Source: Ciona savignyi (lineage: Eukaryota; Chordata; Ascidiacea; Phlebobranchia; Cionidae). From it: 64,000 nucleotides of DNA. Each line of letters starts with the position of its first letter. Positions within the stretch are counted from its first letter, which is position 1. The notes below the pieces were generated by a model that saw nothing but the letters and a program-made list of their open reading frames with translations, did not search any database and had not been told where the DNA came from. The translations under genes and the position numbers were made by a program. Shown here piece by piece: positions 29,687 through 42,000 of the stretch. The stretch spans positions 42,455-106,454 of the forward strand of contig CH002011.1 in assembly GCA_000149265.1 (NCBI GenBank), given 5' to 3'.

Positions 29687-30646
29687 TTGTTTGTGCGTAA
29701 GAACCAGGCATTCGCAACCATGCATGAATTCGGTTTGTCTTTCCCCAGGCCGAAAAACACATCACAGAGGCGTTTTAGTGAAGCACCTTTCTCGACGCCA
29801 ATACTACCCGAGTCAGCTGTTCCTCAACGCGGCCAGGTTAGTGATGTCTTTGATCGTGCTCCGAATCTGCCTGCATATCCGCAAACGAACGTTACACCCA
29901 CCACGCATTTTAACGAGGCTTCTAGCCGAAATCCTTTTAACGAGGATACTGCCATGAGTCCTGATTTTCCCCAGACCTGTGACTTTGACCAAACTTTAGC
30001 TCTTGCCCCGTCTGGAAATTATGTTAGGGCTAAGGCTAAAACGGTAGAACTACCGCGTTTTTGGGAATCGAGTCCAGAGCACTGGTTTACTCGTTCAGAG
30101 TTAATTTTTTTAAATAATAACGTCCTATCGGAGGCTGGCAAATACGAGTCTGTATTGATGGCGTTAAACGAGTCACAATACACTCGCGTTGTCGATTGCA
30201 CTGATGCTTTGTCGTCTAACCCGTATGAGTCCCTTAAGTCTGCGCTACTAAAGCGATACGGTCGTAGCGAAGAACAGAAATTAGAGATTTTGTTGGAAAC
30301 GACTGAGATCGGTGAGGATTCGCCCAGTGATTTTGTAATTAAAATGAAGTCCCTGCTTGGATCAAACCGAGATCATGAGTCGTGGGTTGTATTTATGCGT
30401 AACCGGTTGTTAAAATGTTTGCCGCCAGATGTTTCTATTGTTCTAAAAGCGTTATGTCATCTCAGTCTTGATGATTTAGCCGCGAGAGCAGACACGATGT
30501 TGTCTGGACGTAGGTCGGAGCATTTAGAAGGTGCCTTACACTTACGAAAACAGGAGCTTATAAACGTTTCTTTAGAGAGGCGTTTAGAAAGCATCACTAA
30601 GTCGCTGCAAAATTTGAACGCACAATGCGCCGCGTCCGGTTTATGA
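29687..30646 (+). other. Gag-like region of the gypsy-type element
   Basis: A capsid-like region in the expected place before pol, with a helical composition typical of Ty3/gypsy Gag. It is part of the fossil element at 28662-34300. Confidence 0.7.
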
Positions 30647-30749
30647 TCGACCGCCGGACAATTATGATAGTCGTCGTTCAGGTTATCACCCCAGAGACTT
30701 GCCGCCCTCGCAATTACAACGTCGTGGTAGTTTCCGTAATAATCGCCGC

Positions 30750-33700
30750 CCGAGGCCCTCGTAACTTCTCTCGGGACCAGCGTAGATTGTGCCATTACCA
30801 TGTCCGTTTTGGTAGGAATGCCGATAGATGCGTTCAACCTTGTGATTGGATAAGTTCTGACTCGATTATGCCAAAAAACTAGTTTCGCGCTCGTTTCGGA
30901 TACCAGCGAATCATAAACGAGCGCGTTTTGCAGCTTATTCTTGCTTTGATAATTTTAAGCAGAATTCAGGGCTATTCTTTGTGCGTGACAGCATTAATGG
31001 TTTGTCGTTTGTTGTCGATACTGGATCAGAGGTATCTATTATTCCGCCTCTTGCAAGAGACAGGTTTTTTCAAAGATATGGCTATAAGCTTTGTGCATTA
31101 AATGGGACTAATATCGAGACGTTTGGTGTTAGGAAATTGGATGTGTCGTTTCGCGGCGTAGGTTCCTTTCGCTGGAGGTTCCAAGTAGCCAATGTAAGAT
31201 ATCCCATTCTAGGTAATGATTTTCTTGCCCATTTTGGCTGTGTCATAGACGTGCGTAATCGCCGTCTCTCTCGTCTGCCCCCGTCTGACCGTTTCAGGAA
31301 TAGCAGTTACGTCCGCGCCAGGCATGGCCGTTTTTATGCCAATGATAAGCGGAATTTTCGCGGTCATAATCAGTACCGCCGCCCTAAGCCTGCCAAGTCT
31401 GTCACTCCGCGTCCTGAGTCTATTTGTTCCGCCCCCGCACCCGTTGCTGTGCCTCAGTCTGTAAAAATAAGCGAGCCTGTTCGCCCTAAAGTTGTGGTTT
31501 CGGACATTAAGGAGTTTTCCCAAATTTTTGATTTGTTTCCCGCCGCCTTTGACGAAGATAGGATACGTGAACCAGTCAAGCACGACGTGGTTCATGAATT
31601 AGAAACCACTAGTTATCCTGTTCGTTCTCGTGTTCGGCGACTTGACCCTGTTAAATTAAAGGCAGCGAAAGAAGAGATCGCTAAGCTCGTTTCAAAGGGT
31701 ATTGCGCCGGTCTAACTCCGCTTATGCCAGTCCACTCCACCTAGTTAAGAAAGGTGAGGGTTTTCGTGTGACTGTTGACTACAGGATGCTGAATCTGGTT
31801 ACAGTACCATCCAGATATCCTATCCCACTTTTGGCTGATTTGACGTCCAATTTAAATGGTGCCACAATTTTCAGTAAATTAGACTTAAAGTCTGGTTATT
31901 TTCAAGTCCCTGTAAGACCGTCTGATATCCATAAGACAGCGGTCATTACCCAGTTCGGATTATACGAGTTTACTCGCTTAAGTTTAGGGCTGCGAAACAG
32001 TGGTGCAACCTTTCAAATTCTAATGGATAAAGTGTTCTCCGACCTTCCTTTTCTTTTCGTATATATAGATGATCTAATTGTCCACAGTACAAGTAGGGAA
32101 CAGCATATTGAGCATCTCTTGGCGGTATTTGAGCGCGTAGAAAAGTTTGGCCTAATTTTAAATAAGGAGAAGTGTGTTTTCGGTGTTGACAAGTTAGATT
32201 TCCTTGGTCATACGGTTAACAAGGAAGGCATTAAGACTCCTGCATCGAAAGTCGCCGCCATTGCCGATTTCCCGCTTCCTGTTGATGTGCGTGGTCTAAG
32301 AGGTTTCATCGGAGCTTGCAATTTCTACTCGAAATTCGTAAAGCATTACGCTACGACGATGGCTCCATTGAATGCAATGATTTCGCCCAAGCTCGGTAAG
32401 CGCGCTCCGCTAGTTTGGAACAACGACGCCGTCGCCGCGTTTAATAAAGTTAAGCTTGCTATAGCTCATGACGTGACACTTGCTTTACCGATAGCCGACG
32501 CCGAAATTAGATTGGTAACCGACGCTAGCACCGTAGCGGTTGCAGGCGTACTTGAACAAAAGGTTGACGATAAGTGGGCACCGTTGTCGTTCTTTTCTAG
32601 AAAATTATCTCCACCTGAGTGTAAGTACAGCGCTTTCGACTTGGAACTGTTGGCAGTATATAGTTCTTTGAAACATTTTAGGTACTACCTTGAATCTCGG
32701 ACATTTACAATTTTTACGGACCACAAACCGTTGGTCTCTGCCTTGTCTAAACGCCTTGAGTTAGCAACGCCCAGGCAAAGTCGCCACTTGAGTTTTGTGT
32801 CTGAGTTTAATTGCAGGATTGAACATTTGAGTGGTTCAGAAAACGCAGTAGCTGACTTTTTATCGCGACCTCATGTTAATGCCGTATTTATAGACACCCC
32901 GGATATTGATTACGTTGCTATGGCTGTAGAACAGGATGTAGATGAATCCCTTCGTTTACTTCGTGACTCGCCCGACACAGATTTAATTTTGGAATCCCGT
33001 TTTGTCCCAGAGTTTGGAGTTTCGTTGTGGGGTGACGTTTCATTAGGAAATTTCCGCCCATTTGTTCCGGAAAGTCTTACGCGCACTGTTTTCAGGCATT
33101 TTCATTCCCTTGCGCACCCTGGTATAAGAGGGTCACAGAAACTTATTGGAGAGCGTTTTGTTTGGAAAGCAATGAATGCCGATATCCGTGATTTTACTAA
33201 GGCCTGTTTGTCGTGTCAGCAGTCTAAAGTAGGACGCCACACGTTTTCGAAAATAGAGACTATCCCAGTTCCGTCTGTGCGTTTCCATTCGGTACACGTG
33301 GATATCGCCGGCCCAATGCCTTCATGCGGGGGTTATAGATATGTCCTCCTCGCAATTGACAGATTTACTCGGTACCCTGTAGTTGTGCCATTGACTAATA
33401 TAGATGCTGAAACTGTTGTGAACGCCTTTTGTCTACATTACGTCGCGAACTTCGGTTGTCCGTCGCAGTTGACTAGTGACCGCGGTACCCAGTTTTGCTC
33501 CTCTTTGTGGACTGATATGGCTAAGTTTTTAGGTTGTAAGTTGATCCACACAACGGCCTACCATCCTCAATCGAATGGAATTGCAGAACGATTTTTCAGG
33601 ACGTTTAAGGCGTCTATCATGGCTAAGGACAACGGACATGGTTGGTTGGATAATCTACCATGGATTTTACTCGGTTTACGGGCTGCACATAAGCAGGACC

Positions 33701-34278
33701 TAAAGTGCTCTAGCGCAGAGCTTGTCTATGGTAGCACACTAAGGTTACCTGGCAAATTCTTCGAGGAACCAGAAATTTCGACTGACTATAGTGCGTTTTT
33801 ACAAGGTCTGAAAAAGCATATGTGTTCTTTGCGGCCCACATTACCCAGACGCCCGAGTAACGCAAGCGAGCATATTGACCCTAGTCTGTGGACATGTTCG
33901 CACGTTTTTGTCCGTGTTGATGCTGTTAAGCGTTCCTTACAGCGTCCTTATCAGGGTCCCTTTCGCGTGTTAGATCGAGAGCGCAAGTTTTTTACCGTAG
34001 ATTTCGGTAACAGACAAACCACGGTTTCCATAGATCGCCTTAAGCCAGCCAACGCGCTTTTAGATTTAACCGCTTCGCCGGCATCTTTACCTGGCGATAT
34101 TTCGGTAGCTGGTGAGAATGACATCACCAGAATAGCCGTTGATGCAGATACTTCTGTTCAGCAAACGCTTTCAAACGAACCGGAAGAACAGGACATTAAA
34201 CAACCTGCCAGACGAACCCGTTTTGGCAGAGTGATACGCAGACCAGCTCGACTGTCCATTTATGAAACTCACTTATAA
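30750..34278 (+). other. Pol region of the gypsy-type element
   Basis: In order: a C/H motif with FGRNA, aspartic protease (DTGSEVS near 31018), reverse transcriptase (FVYIDDLIVHS near 32060), RNase H (DASTVAVAG and TDHKPL), an integrase zinc region (HxxxHPG, CxxC) and integrase core (DIAGPMP, DRGTQFC), then a C-terminal tail. It lies in more than one frame and is treated as a relic. Confidence 0.88.
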
Positions 34279-34361
34279 AAAGGAGTTATGTGACACCTCA
34301 GGCCCTACCAAATTAAACGTAACACGTTGCAATAGCTCCAGTGGGCGAGAGGTAATTTGAC

Positions 34362-34381
34362 TTTTTTTTGGGGGGGGGGGG
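34362..34381 (+). repeat. Homopolymer junction, 8 T then 12 G
   Basis: It replaces part of the right-hand SINE remnant directly after GGTAATTTGAC. A second run of about 10 G lies near 34471. Could be slippage or an assembly error. Confidence 0.7.
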
Positions 34382-34571
34382 TTGTTAAGCCAAAAAAAGC
34401 AAAATTGTGCACTTAGTGCGAGTTGGTGGCCTTAGGCCGATTCCCTCGTGCAATTGGAAATTAATCCACTGGGGGGGGGGGTTTCCCTAGTATGTGGGTG
34501 CTGGCAGAGACACCTTTCGCAGGCATCTCTCCACAGCGTGCAAGCCACGTAGGGAGGGGTTCTATTGCTTA

Positions 34572-34865
34572 AGGATAGGATAGGATAATTATGTTTATCC
34601 CCGTGAATGGGAAAACATAGGGGGCTACCACACGGGCAATCGTCAGATCACCTCGCGCCCATCGTCGGGTTACCGGAGCTATTGCAGTGTGTTGTATATG
34701 ATAGACACGTTCCTTCAATTTTAGAACCCATTAATCCGCTGGGTTCAGGCAATGTCCGTAAAGTGCCTTGCCCAAGGACACAACCGACTAGCTACCGACC
34801 AGTTTCGCACCTGCAACTTTTCGATTGAAAGGCGACGCACTTAACCGCTAGACCATCGGGCCGGA
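34572..34865 (-). repeat. Family 1 SINE, full length
   Basis: One of the best copies: the minus-strand head GTCCGGCCCGATGGTCTAGC at 34865, the CTTTCAATCG hairpin region, the body, and the tail TATCCTATCCTATCC at 34572. Confidence 0.93.
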
Positions 34866-35060
34866 CGAGGTATCCCGAAACCTAAATTCACGCCCTCCAG
34901 TGGTTAGACTGGAGGCAGCGCTAGTTAACCGCACTACCACAGGGTGATGCGATTCTCGCAGCTCAGACCTAGCCCTTCGAGTTGTCACCTTACTGAAGTA
35001 AAGTGAACCCTAGGGCAGAGTGAATTTAAGCACCGTTCACCTAATGAATAAAGCAAGTAA
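34866..35060 (-). repeat. Possible third tRNA-like SINE
   Basis: On the minus strand, TGTGGTAGTGCGGTTAACTA and a strong stem CTCCAGT...ACTGGAG resemble a tRNA head or anticodon arm, followed by GTTTCGGGATACC. It directly abuts the family 1 SINE at 34865. Only one copy is in the window, so family status is unproven. Confidence 0.35.
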
Positions 35061-35061
35061 A

Positions 35062-35420
35062 AAAAGCCCGTGTGTTAACGCACCTTGCATTTCCCATTTA
35101 CTAGGATTAATATCCTAATCTATCCTATTTATGTAAATGGGAGAACGCGTGAGAGTGATCACATTGACAACCGTCAGATTTCCTCGAGCAAACGCAAGGG
35201 GGCGTTATCGCACAAATAATCATCAGTTTATCTCACGCCCACTGTCAGGCGATCGGGCCTGTTGCATTGTGTTGTATGTGATTTTGAGTCTATTAAAATT
35301 CACTTTTAAAGTCCGCAAAGTTGCATAGGCTATCCTAAGACACAGCCATTTACGCACTGGTCGATTTTTAAAACATTTCTTTTTCCCATTGGCAGCCGTC
35401 GATCTAACCAATTAAGGTAA
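35062..35420. repeat. Family 1 SINE fragments
   Basis: A plus-strand tail (CCCGTGTGTTAACGCACC to TATCCTATTT, 35062-35130) is followed by a degraded minus-strand copy to about 35420. Confidence 0.6.
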
Positions 35421-36015
35421 GGATAAATCAACTATCCTTTCGCTCTTTCAGCCAACACCACATATTTTTAAACGTTTTATTTGTAAAGAGTCAGATTGAA
35501 AGAGAAAGAAGTAAGAATATAAAAAGCCAAGTATGGGTAAGGTAAAACAGATATGGAACAAGCGTCAAAAACTTATAGGATACATTTCCATAATATAACG
35601 ATTATAATTTTAGCAATAATAAATATATAAGTAACAAGAAACAGCTCTATGGATACGATCCATGCACAAGTTACAAAGTCGTAATATCCCATTCAGACAA
35701 AAAGGTAGTTTTCTACAAATTTTGTACAGAAACAGCAGTTTTTAAATAGTTTGTAAAATATATTTAAGGAAAGACAGACACATTTGGCAATAAAATGACA
35801 GACTTTACAAATTTGTTTCATATTTTAAAATCACAGCATTCTTGCATATACTATTGTGCATAATAAATAACATCTATAACAATTTATTTATTTTTTATTT
35901 TATTTTTTTAAATTAATCTAATACATTTTTCACTCTGCTAGGTTTTAAAACTTGTCACACAAACCGTTTCGGGATACATATATATATCGGTCGCTTTAAC
36001 CGTTCGGCCGCTCGA
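35421..36015. other. Gene-free stretch, 3' flank of the GCNT gene
   Basis: AT-rich DNA with no recognisable gene. It ends in a short family 2 SINE fragment at about 35972-36015 (minus strand, reads GGCCGAACGGTTAAAGCG). Confidence 0.45.
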
Positions 36016-36021
36016 TTTATT
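36016..36021 (-). terminator. Polyadenylation signal overlapping the GCNT stop codon
   Basis: On the minus strand the end of the gene reads AAATAAATC: the TAA stop lies inside AATAAA. Confidence 0.45.
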
Positions 36022-39000
36022 TCAACCACGGCGGTATTTGTGGTGTTTTTATTGGATTTCTATGTCGATTCGTTCCTTCGCGTCTTTCGTCCAGCCAATG
36101 ACGTAGGCACATCAGAACGTTGGCGTCATTGCGAATATCCAACTTATTAACGAAAACCTAAAAAAAAGAATTAAAGTTTTATTTCCATTCGAATCCCCTA
36201 TTTGATAGTTGTCGGGGTGACATAGTATGTCTGCCAAGCTTTTGACATAAAAAAACGGACAAAAATAATATGTATTCCAGTTTTTAGTTTTTCAAACGGG
36301 ACTCATAACTACACAAGTAAAACTACAATACTTTATTAAGCACTTATTATTAAAACCTCATAACCAATTAAACATTTATTTTTAGGGTTAACAATTGCCG
36401 ATTGAAGTGAGTTACGTCTGCAGAAACCCAAAGACATGAAATGAACATTGTTTGAAAGCCATGAAAGTTTACAAAATAATCTTAGACTTTTATTAAATGA
36501 TCCTGATTATAGCTTGGTTATGAACCCACTTTAAATTACAGATATATGAAATCTTTTTACTTGAACTACCCCTTTAAGGCCGATGCACACTTACGGCGAT
36601 GGCAAGCGATGAGAGCGATGCGAGCGATNNNNNNNNNNNNNNNNNNNNNNNNNNNNNNNNNNNNNNNNNNNNNNNNNNNNNNNNNNNNNNNNNNNNNNNN
36701 NNNNNNNNNNNNNNNNNNNNNNNNNNNNAGTTAGATTTCAGCGAAATTTTAATTAAATTGATACAAAGCTACTCGGTTTTGTTCGTTACAGAAATTCTGG
36801 ATATAAAAATGATAAACTGAAACCTAATATTTGGATCAAAATCGCTGAAATGGATTAGACTGGTAAGTCACACTTAAATAATACAGTAGGTTTTATGTGC
36901 TTAGGCTAGATTGCCTTGTTGTTAATTTTAATTTATGTTCCCATTAGTGAATAACTGCAAAAATAAGATGGGAATCCCTCTGAACCTGGTACCGGAAAGA
37001 TAAATGTGCCACCAACACTGAAAAGTGGCTCTGCTACATGCAGTCCAAAGAAAGGTTTATTATTAAATTTTGTCATTCCTGTCGGATCATCTTTGTCCAA
37101 AAAAGTGAGCTATGACATTTTCAACAGCAACAAGTGTTTTACATTCATATAAAGATAGCACACAATTTAGCAAGGTACCGGTATCGGAAAATATTTATTA
37201 ACGGTATCGGTAAATATATCTGCAACAGATTCTAAATGCTGACTCTAGGCTACTAATGCTAGAAGAATTGTGCTGTATATAACAATACAGTTTTTTTTAA
37301 ATTAACTTGACTTTTTAATATTTGTGGACAGTAGAGACATACCAGCTTTGTCTAAAATACAAGTTTTGGGTTCAGGATGTTGGAATATGTGTCTAAGTTT
37401 AAGGTGTCATAAGAGTATTGTGTCGGTTTTGGTAATACTGCCTACCGGTACTCAGGTTTTATATGACCTGTAAACCTATTTATCTGAATATTAACTTATG
37501 AAAATCCCTGTATTTTGTAGAACATCATCAATTTTTTTATTAGAATCTTGGTATTAGCACTGCTCTAATTCTTGGTAAAAATTTTAGAATCATGTGGCAA
37601 TGATAACATGACAGTGTTTATAGATAATGAACCAATTGTACCTCAGGTACCTGTGCAAAAAAAGAAGATTGTAGGATCCAATCAGCACACTACTTCACAA
37701 AAGGTGGGGTTCGATTCAATTAAAGATGCCATCACTTCAAATGGACAGCTATTATCACATTTAATGAAAAAGAGCTGAAGACAAGACAACTATTTACTAA
37801 TCTGTGATTTTGTTGCTTCAAAGTTGAGCTTAATAGCCAACACAACATAGTATGATGAAATTGCTAGGAATAGTAACTAAATTGATACATGCATTGTAAC
37901 ATCTCTATAGTTCCCTTTTAATTTCACATCGTTTGATGCTGATGGTGCGCCGTCCTTGTTTGCCCCTGATAATAGATCGGTTATCCCACAAGGTCGTGAC
38001 GTCACAACACGCCTTTATTTATTGCCTCGATTCCTCATTTCCTTCTTTTTATTGTGTTAGTACTGAATTTGCTATAGTAACGAAACGTTTATACTGAACC
38101 TAAATGATATTTGATACCGAACCTAACTGTACTTACCTGCAAGCTAATCAGTTGGTAAGTTTTCATGTTATTCTTTAAGTACTGATTTACTGACAATAAT
38201 TTGATTGTATTTATTTTATTTATAGAAAACCGCCATTAAAGACCATAAAAGAATCGTGCGCGTTTGGCTGATTAACGACAGACATTCGCGTTGATAGTAA
38301 TCAACGCAGCACTAGTGTGATTCTGGGCGGAGTGCAGGTCGCCCACAAAAAAGAATCTACATTAAAGTTTTCAACTGACTCTCGGTCAGTTTGCTGAACC
38401 TAACAATATTGAAACGATCATGGCGTCAGACAATTTAAAAGAGTTTGATGTTGTGGAAGCTAACCTTCGCAAGAAATACATTTTAGCAGAGTGCTTGATG
38501 ATTGATCCAGGATCCGCTTCCGAGCTGAAGAAGTTGGTATCGGTAATAGATGACCTTTACCAAAGACTTCTCTCCCTTGCCTCTGAAGCATTCACACCAG
38601 AAGAATTAAACTCTGAAGGCCATCAACCTCTAAAAGGTATAGTGCAATGCAAAGTAGAATTTGATACCCGTATTGGCGATTGGTTTCAAATAAATGACGC
38701 CTTGTCTGATAAATCGGCAATATCCCCAAAGAGTCCTGACAGGTTGTATACCATCAGCGATAGTGCAAGCTCACTACGCAGTTCTCGGTCGAGCGTGAAA
38801 CGACGTGAAGCTTATGTTCGGGCACAGAAAGCTCGCCTAAAAGTTTTACAGGTCGACCAGCGAGAAAAGGAAAAGGTTGCTGCGGCCCAAGAAGCGGCCG
38901 AACGGAAAGCCGAGGAAGCTCGACGAGAATCCAGACGGAATGCAGAGATGGCAGAACTGGAGTTACGAGCTTGGAATGAACAATGTACTAATGAACAGTC

Positions 39001-42000
39001 TCCCAACCTGCTGACCATGCCCAACAGTTCACACGAGCAAACTGATACGGTAGGAAACCCGAACATTACCGATAACCGAAAGCATATTTCGACTCGCATA
39101 CTTAACGAAACCTCTAAAAATGTCCTACCAGTGCCTTTTTCTACATTCGATAAATTATCGGTAAATTGTAATCGATTCGAAAGTATATCGCAACCGAACC
39201 CGGCGCAACAGGAGTACAAGCCTGAAGCACGCGCGCCTCCACGTTACGACGGAAAGAACCATGTTCAGAGAACCGTATCTCCCGAACGACATGAACAGAT
39301 TCACTATTGGGGTGATAGAACTCTCCCTCCCCGTCCGGAATTAATGAAGTTTAACGGCGACCCGCTTGATTATCACGAATTTATTCGCAACTTTGAGACA
39401 CATGTAATGGCTCACGTACGGTCGGACTCGGCAAGATTGACTTACCTGCTACAACAATGCGAACCCGATGTGCGACGTCAGCTATCGCACTTTAGTAAAG
39501 ACCCGGTTGGCGGTTACAACCTGGCACGAGAACAGTTGTGGCAATTGTACGGTCGTCCCCACATTATTTCAGCAGCATGTGCAAAATTGCTATCGAAGAC
39601 GCCGGAAGTCGGGGAAAGAGATCCGAGTGGCCTACTGAAACTGAACATACTATTGCAAAGGTGCCGAAGTGCCCTGGCAGACGTTGGCGAATACGCCGGG
39701 TTTAATTCCTTGCATTGTCTTCTACCGATTCTTCAAAAGTTACCTGACAATCTGCAAGCGAAGTGGATAGAGTGGTCAGTAATTGTTTTTGAAGAAAATA
39801 AACGAGAAGCTGGATTTTTAGATCTTGTGACATTCGTTTCGCGCCACTCTAACATATGGAATTCACTGTACGGTGAAAGCCTTTATCGCCGTGCCGACAA
39901 TGTGAAGATGGGTTCTAGAGGTGGAAGGAAACTGAGAGTTGCAACATGCAGCACTGTATCTGAGACTAAACCACACGTGCTCCCGAATTCCCGAGGTGAA
40001 ATGTGCATTTTGTGCTTTAAGAGACACAGCTTGCCCCAGTGTAACACATTTAGGTCAAAGAGAACTCGCGAGCGTCGCGAATACGCATTGGACAAAGGCC
40101 TGTGTTTCAGATGCCTATGCCACGGCCACCGTGTGATAGACTGCTCGTCGACGGAAGAATGTGGTGAATGCGGGAGCCCCTATCACCATACAATGTTGCA
40201 TGCCGGAATAACCAACGACAAAAAGGTGACAAATAATGAGACTCCGATAAAGCACACGATGTCGTGTTCGTCCATGCTTTCGGAGAAGCTGGAAAATGAC
40301 GAAGCCTTCGAACCCCAAGATATCTACCTGTGCGTAGTACCCGTGAAGGTTCGATTCCAAGGTCGCGAAGTATGCACCTACGCATTTCTCGATACCGGTT
40401 CTACAGCCACGTTTTGCAGCCAGACCTTGGTGAACGCCCTGGGGTTAACAGGCGTTCGAAAACAGATTCAGATGACGACACTGTGTAATCAGTCTTCCTA
40501 CAATGGAATGATCACAAATTTCACTGTATGTTCGCTAGATGCCAATACCGAAATCCACCTACGGAACGTGGTATCCGTAGATCAAATTCCAGTTCAACCG
40601 AATGTGATACCTGATAAGAAGAAAATAAATGACATGTCTCATTTAAAGGGATTGGAATTCCCGCATGTGGCTGGTGGGACAGTCACGCTACTGATCGGTA
40701 TTGATGTACCAGAGGCTCTGTGTGTAGAGCGCATTTTAAAAGGGAAACAGGATGAACCTGTTGCCTGGAAAACCCCTTTAGGATGGTCATTGATGGGGCC
40801 GTCGTGTGTGTCGCCCCGATCAGCTACAATCTCCAATAATCTCGCTGCCATTACTACAGATCGTGTTTCAAGACAAATTAACCGACTATGGGAAATGGAC
40901 TTTGGCGATGCGACTGCCGTTCTAGAGAATCCTACATCAAGAGAAGATCGTGTGGCTCACGATATGATGAAAAGGTCCATCGTCCAAGTGGACGGTCATT
41001 TCCAGTTAGCGTTACCGAGGAAGCCCGGTGCACCTGATTTACCGGACAACCGCGCGATGGCGGAGAAACGAATTGAAGGCTTGAAACGACGACTTCAAAA
41101 GGACGATGATTTACGAAAAAAGTACTTGGCCTCGATGCAAACCTACATTGACAATGACTACGCTCGTGTAGTGACCACAAACGAACTGAATGCGTCCAAC
41201 TACAGATGGTTTATACCTCACCATCCTGTGATGCACCCGCGGAAACCTGGTAAGGTACGGGTAGTGTTCGACTGCGCAGCGAAACACAAAGGGCTTCCGC
41301 TTAATGATATTTTACTGCAAGGCCCAGACCTCATGAATAGCCTTGTGGGCGTGCTAATGCGTTTCCGCATACACCAAGTCGCTTTGGTAGCAGATGTCGA
41401 AGCGATGTTCCACCAAGTGAGGGTGGAACCCAAGGATCGAAAGACGCTGAGCTTTCTCTGGTGGAAGGACGGTAATTTGGAGTCAAGGCCATTAGTGCAC
41501 GAGATGTTGGTGCACTTATTCGGCGCAACGTCGTCACCGAGCTGTGCGGCGTTTTGCTTGAGACAAACAGCCATCGAGTTTGGTCACCTTTATGACGACG
41601 TCGTCTCGGAAGTGGTAACCAACAACTTTTATGTTGATGATTGTTTGGTCTCAGCTCGCGATGTGAACGAAGCAGTACGACTCGTAGCGCAGCTGCGGGA
41701 CCTACTTTCGCAAGCCGGGTTTCGCCTTACGAAATGGCTAACCAACAACCAGCAGGTCTTGGATTCGATTCCCGAACAGGATAGAGCAAAGAATGTTAAG
41801 ACGATGAAAATCGACGATTGTGTGGATGAGCGTGTGCTCGGAGTACAATGGTTGGTATCCTGTGATAAATTCACATATACCGTCGTTAAAAAGAAGAGCC
41901 CCGTGACCAAGAGAGGGATACTCTCTGTGGTCAGTTCCATTTACGATCCTTTGGGGTTTGCAGCACCGGTTCTAATAAAGGGAAGACTTCTGTGGCAGAA

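Larger units (their letters stand above)
28662..34300 (+). mobile_element. Ty3/gypsy-type LTR retrotransposon, broken
   Basis: A fossil element of about 5.6 kb that starts TGTCGC and ends CCTCA inside a 4-bp target duplication GGCC (28658-28661 and 34301-34304). The left terminal region (about 28662-29100) has a TATA-like CTATATAC near 28896 and AATAAA near 29030. TGGCTGCCCAG near 29107 is a possible primer-binding site and AAAAAGGAG near 34278 a possible polypurine tract. I cannot pair two full-length LTRs by eye. The parts in order are gag-like, protease, reverse transcriptase, RNase H and integrase, as in Ty3/gypsy. There are about two breaks in the coding region, and the terminal repeats are incomplete, so it is judged broken. 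Confidence 0.9.
28560..34360 (+). repeat. Family 1 SINE split by a Ty3/gypsy-type insertion
   Basis: The left part (28560-28661) ends in CAGATTAATGGGCC and the right part (34301-34360) resumes with GGCCCTACCAAATTAAACG, where intact copies read AATGGGTTCTACCAAATT. The LTR element sits exactly between, so the SINE is older. Confidence 0.85.
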
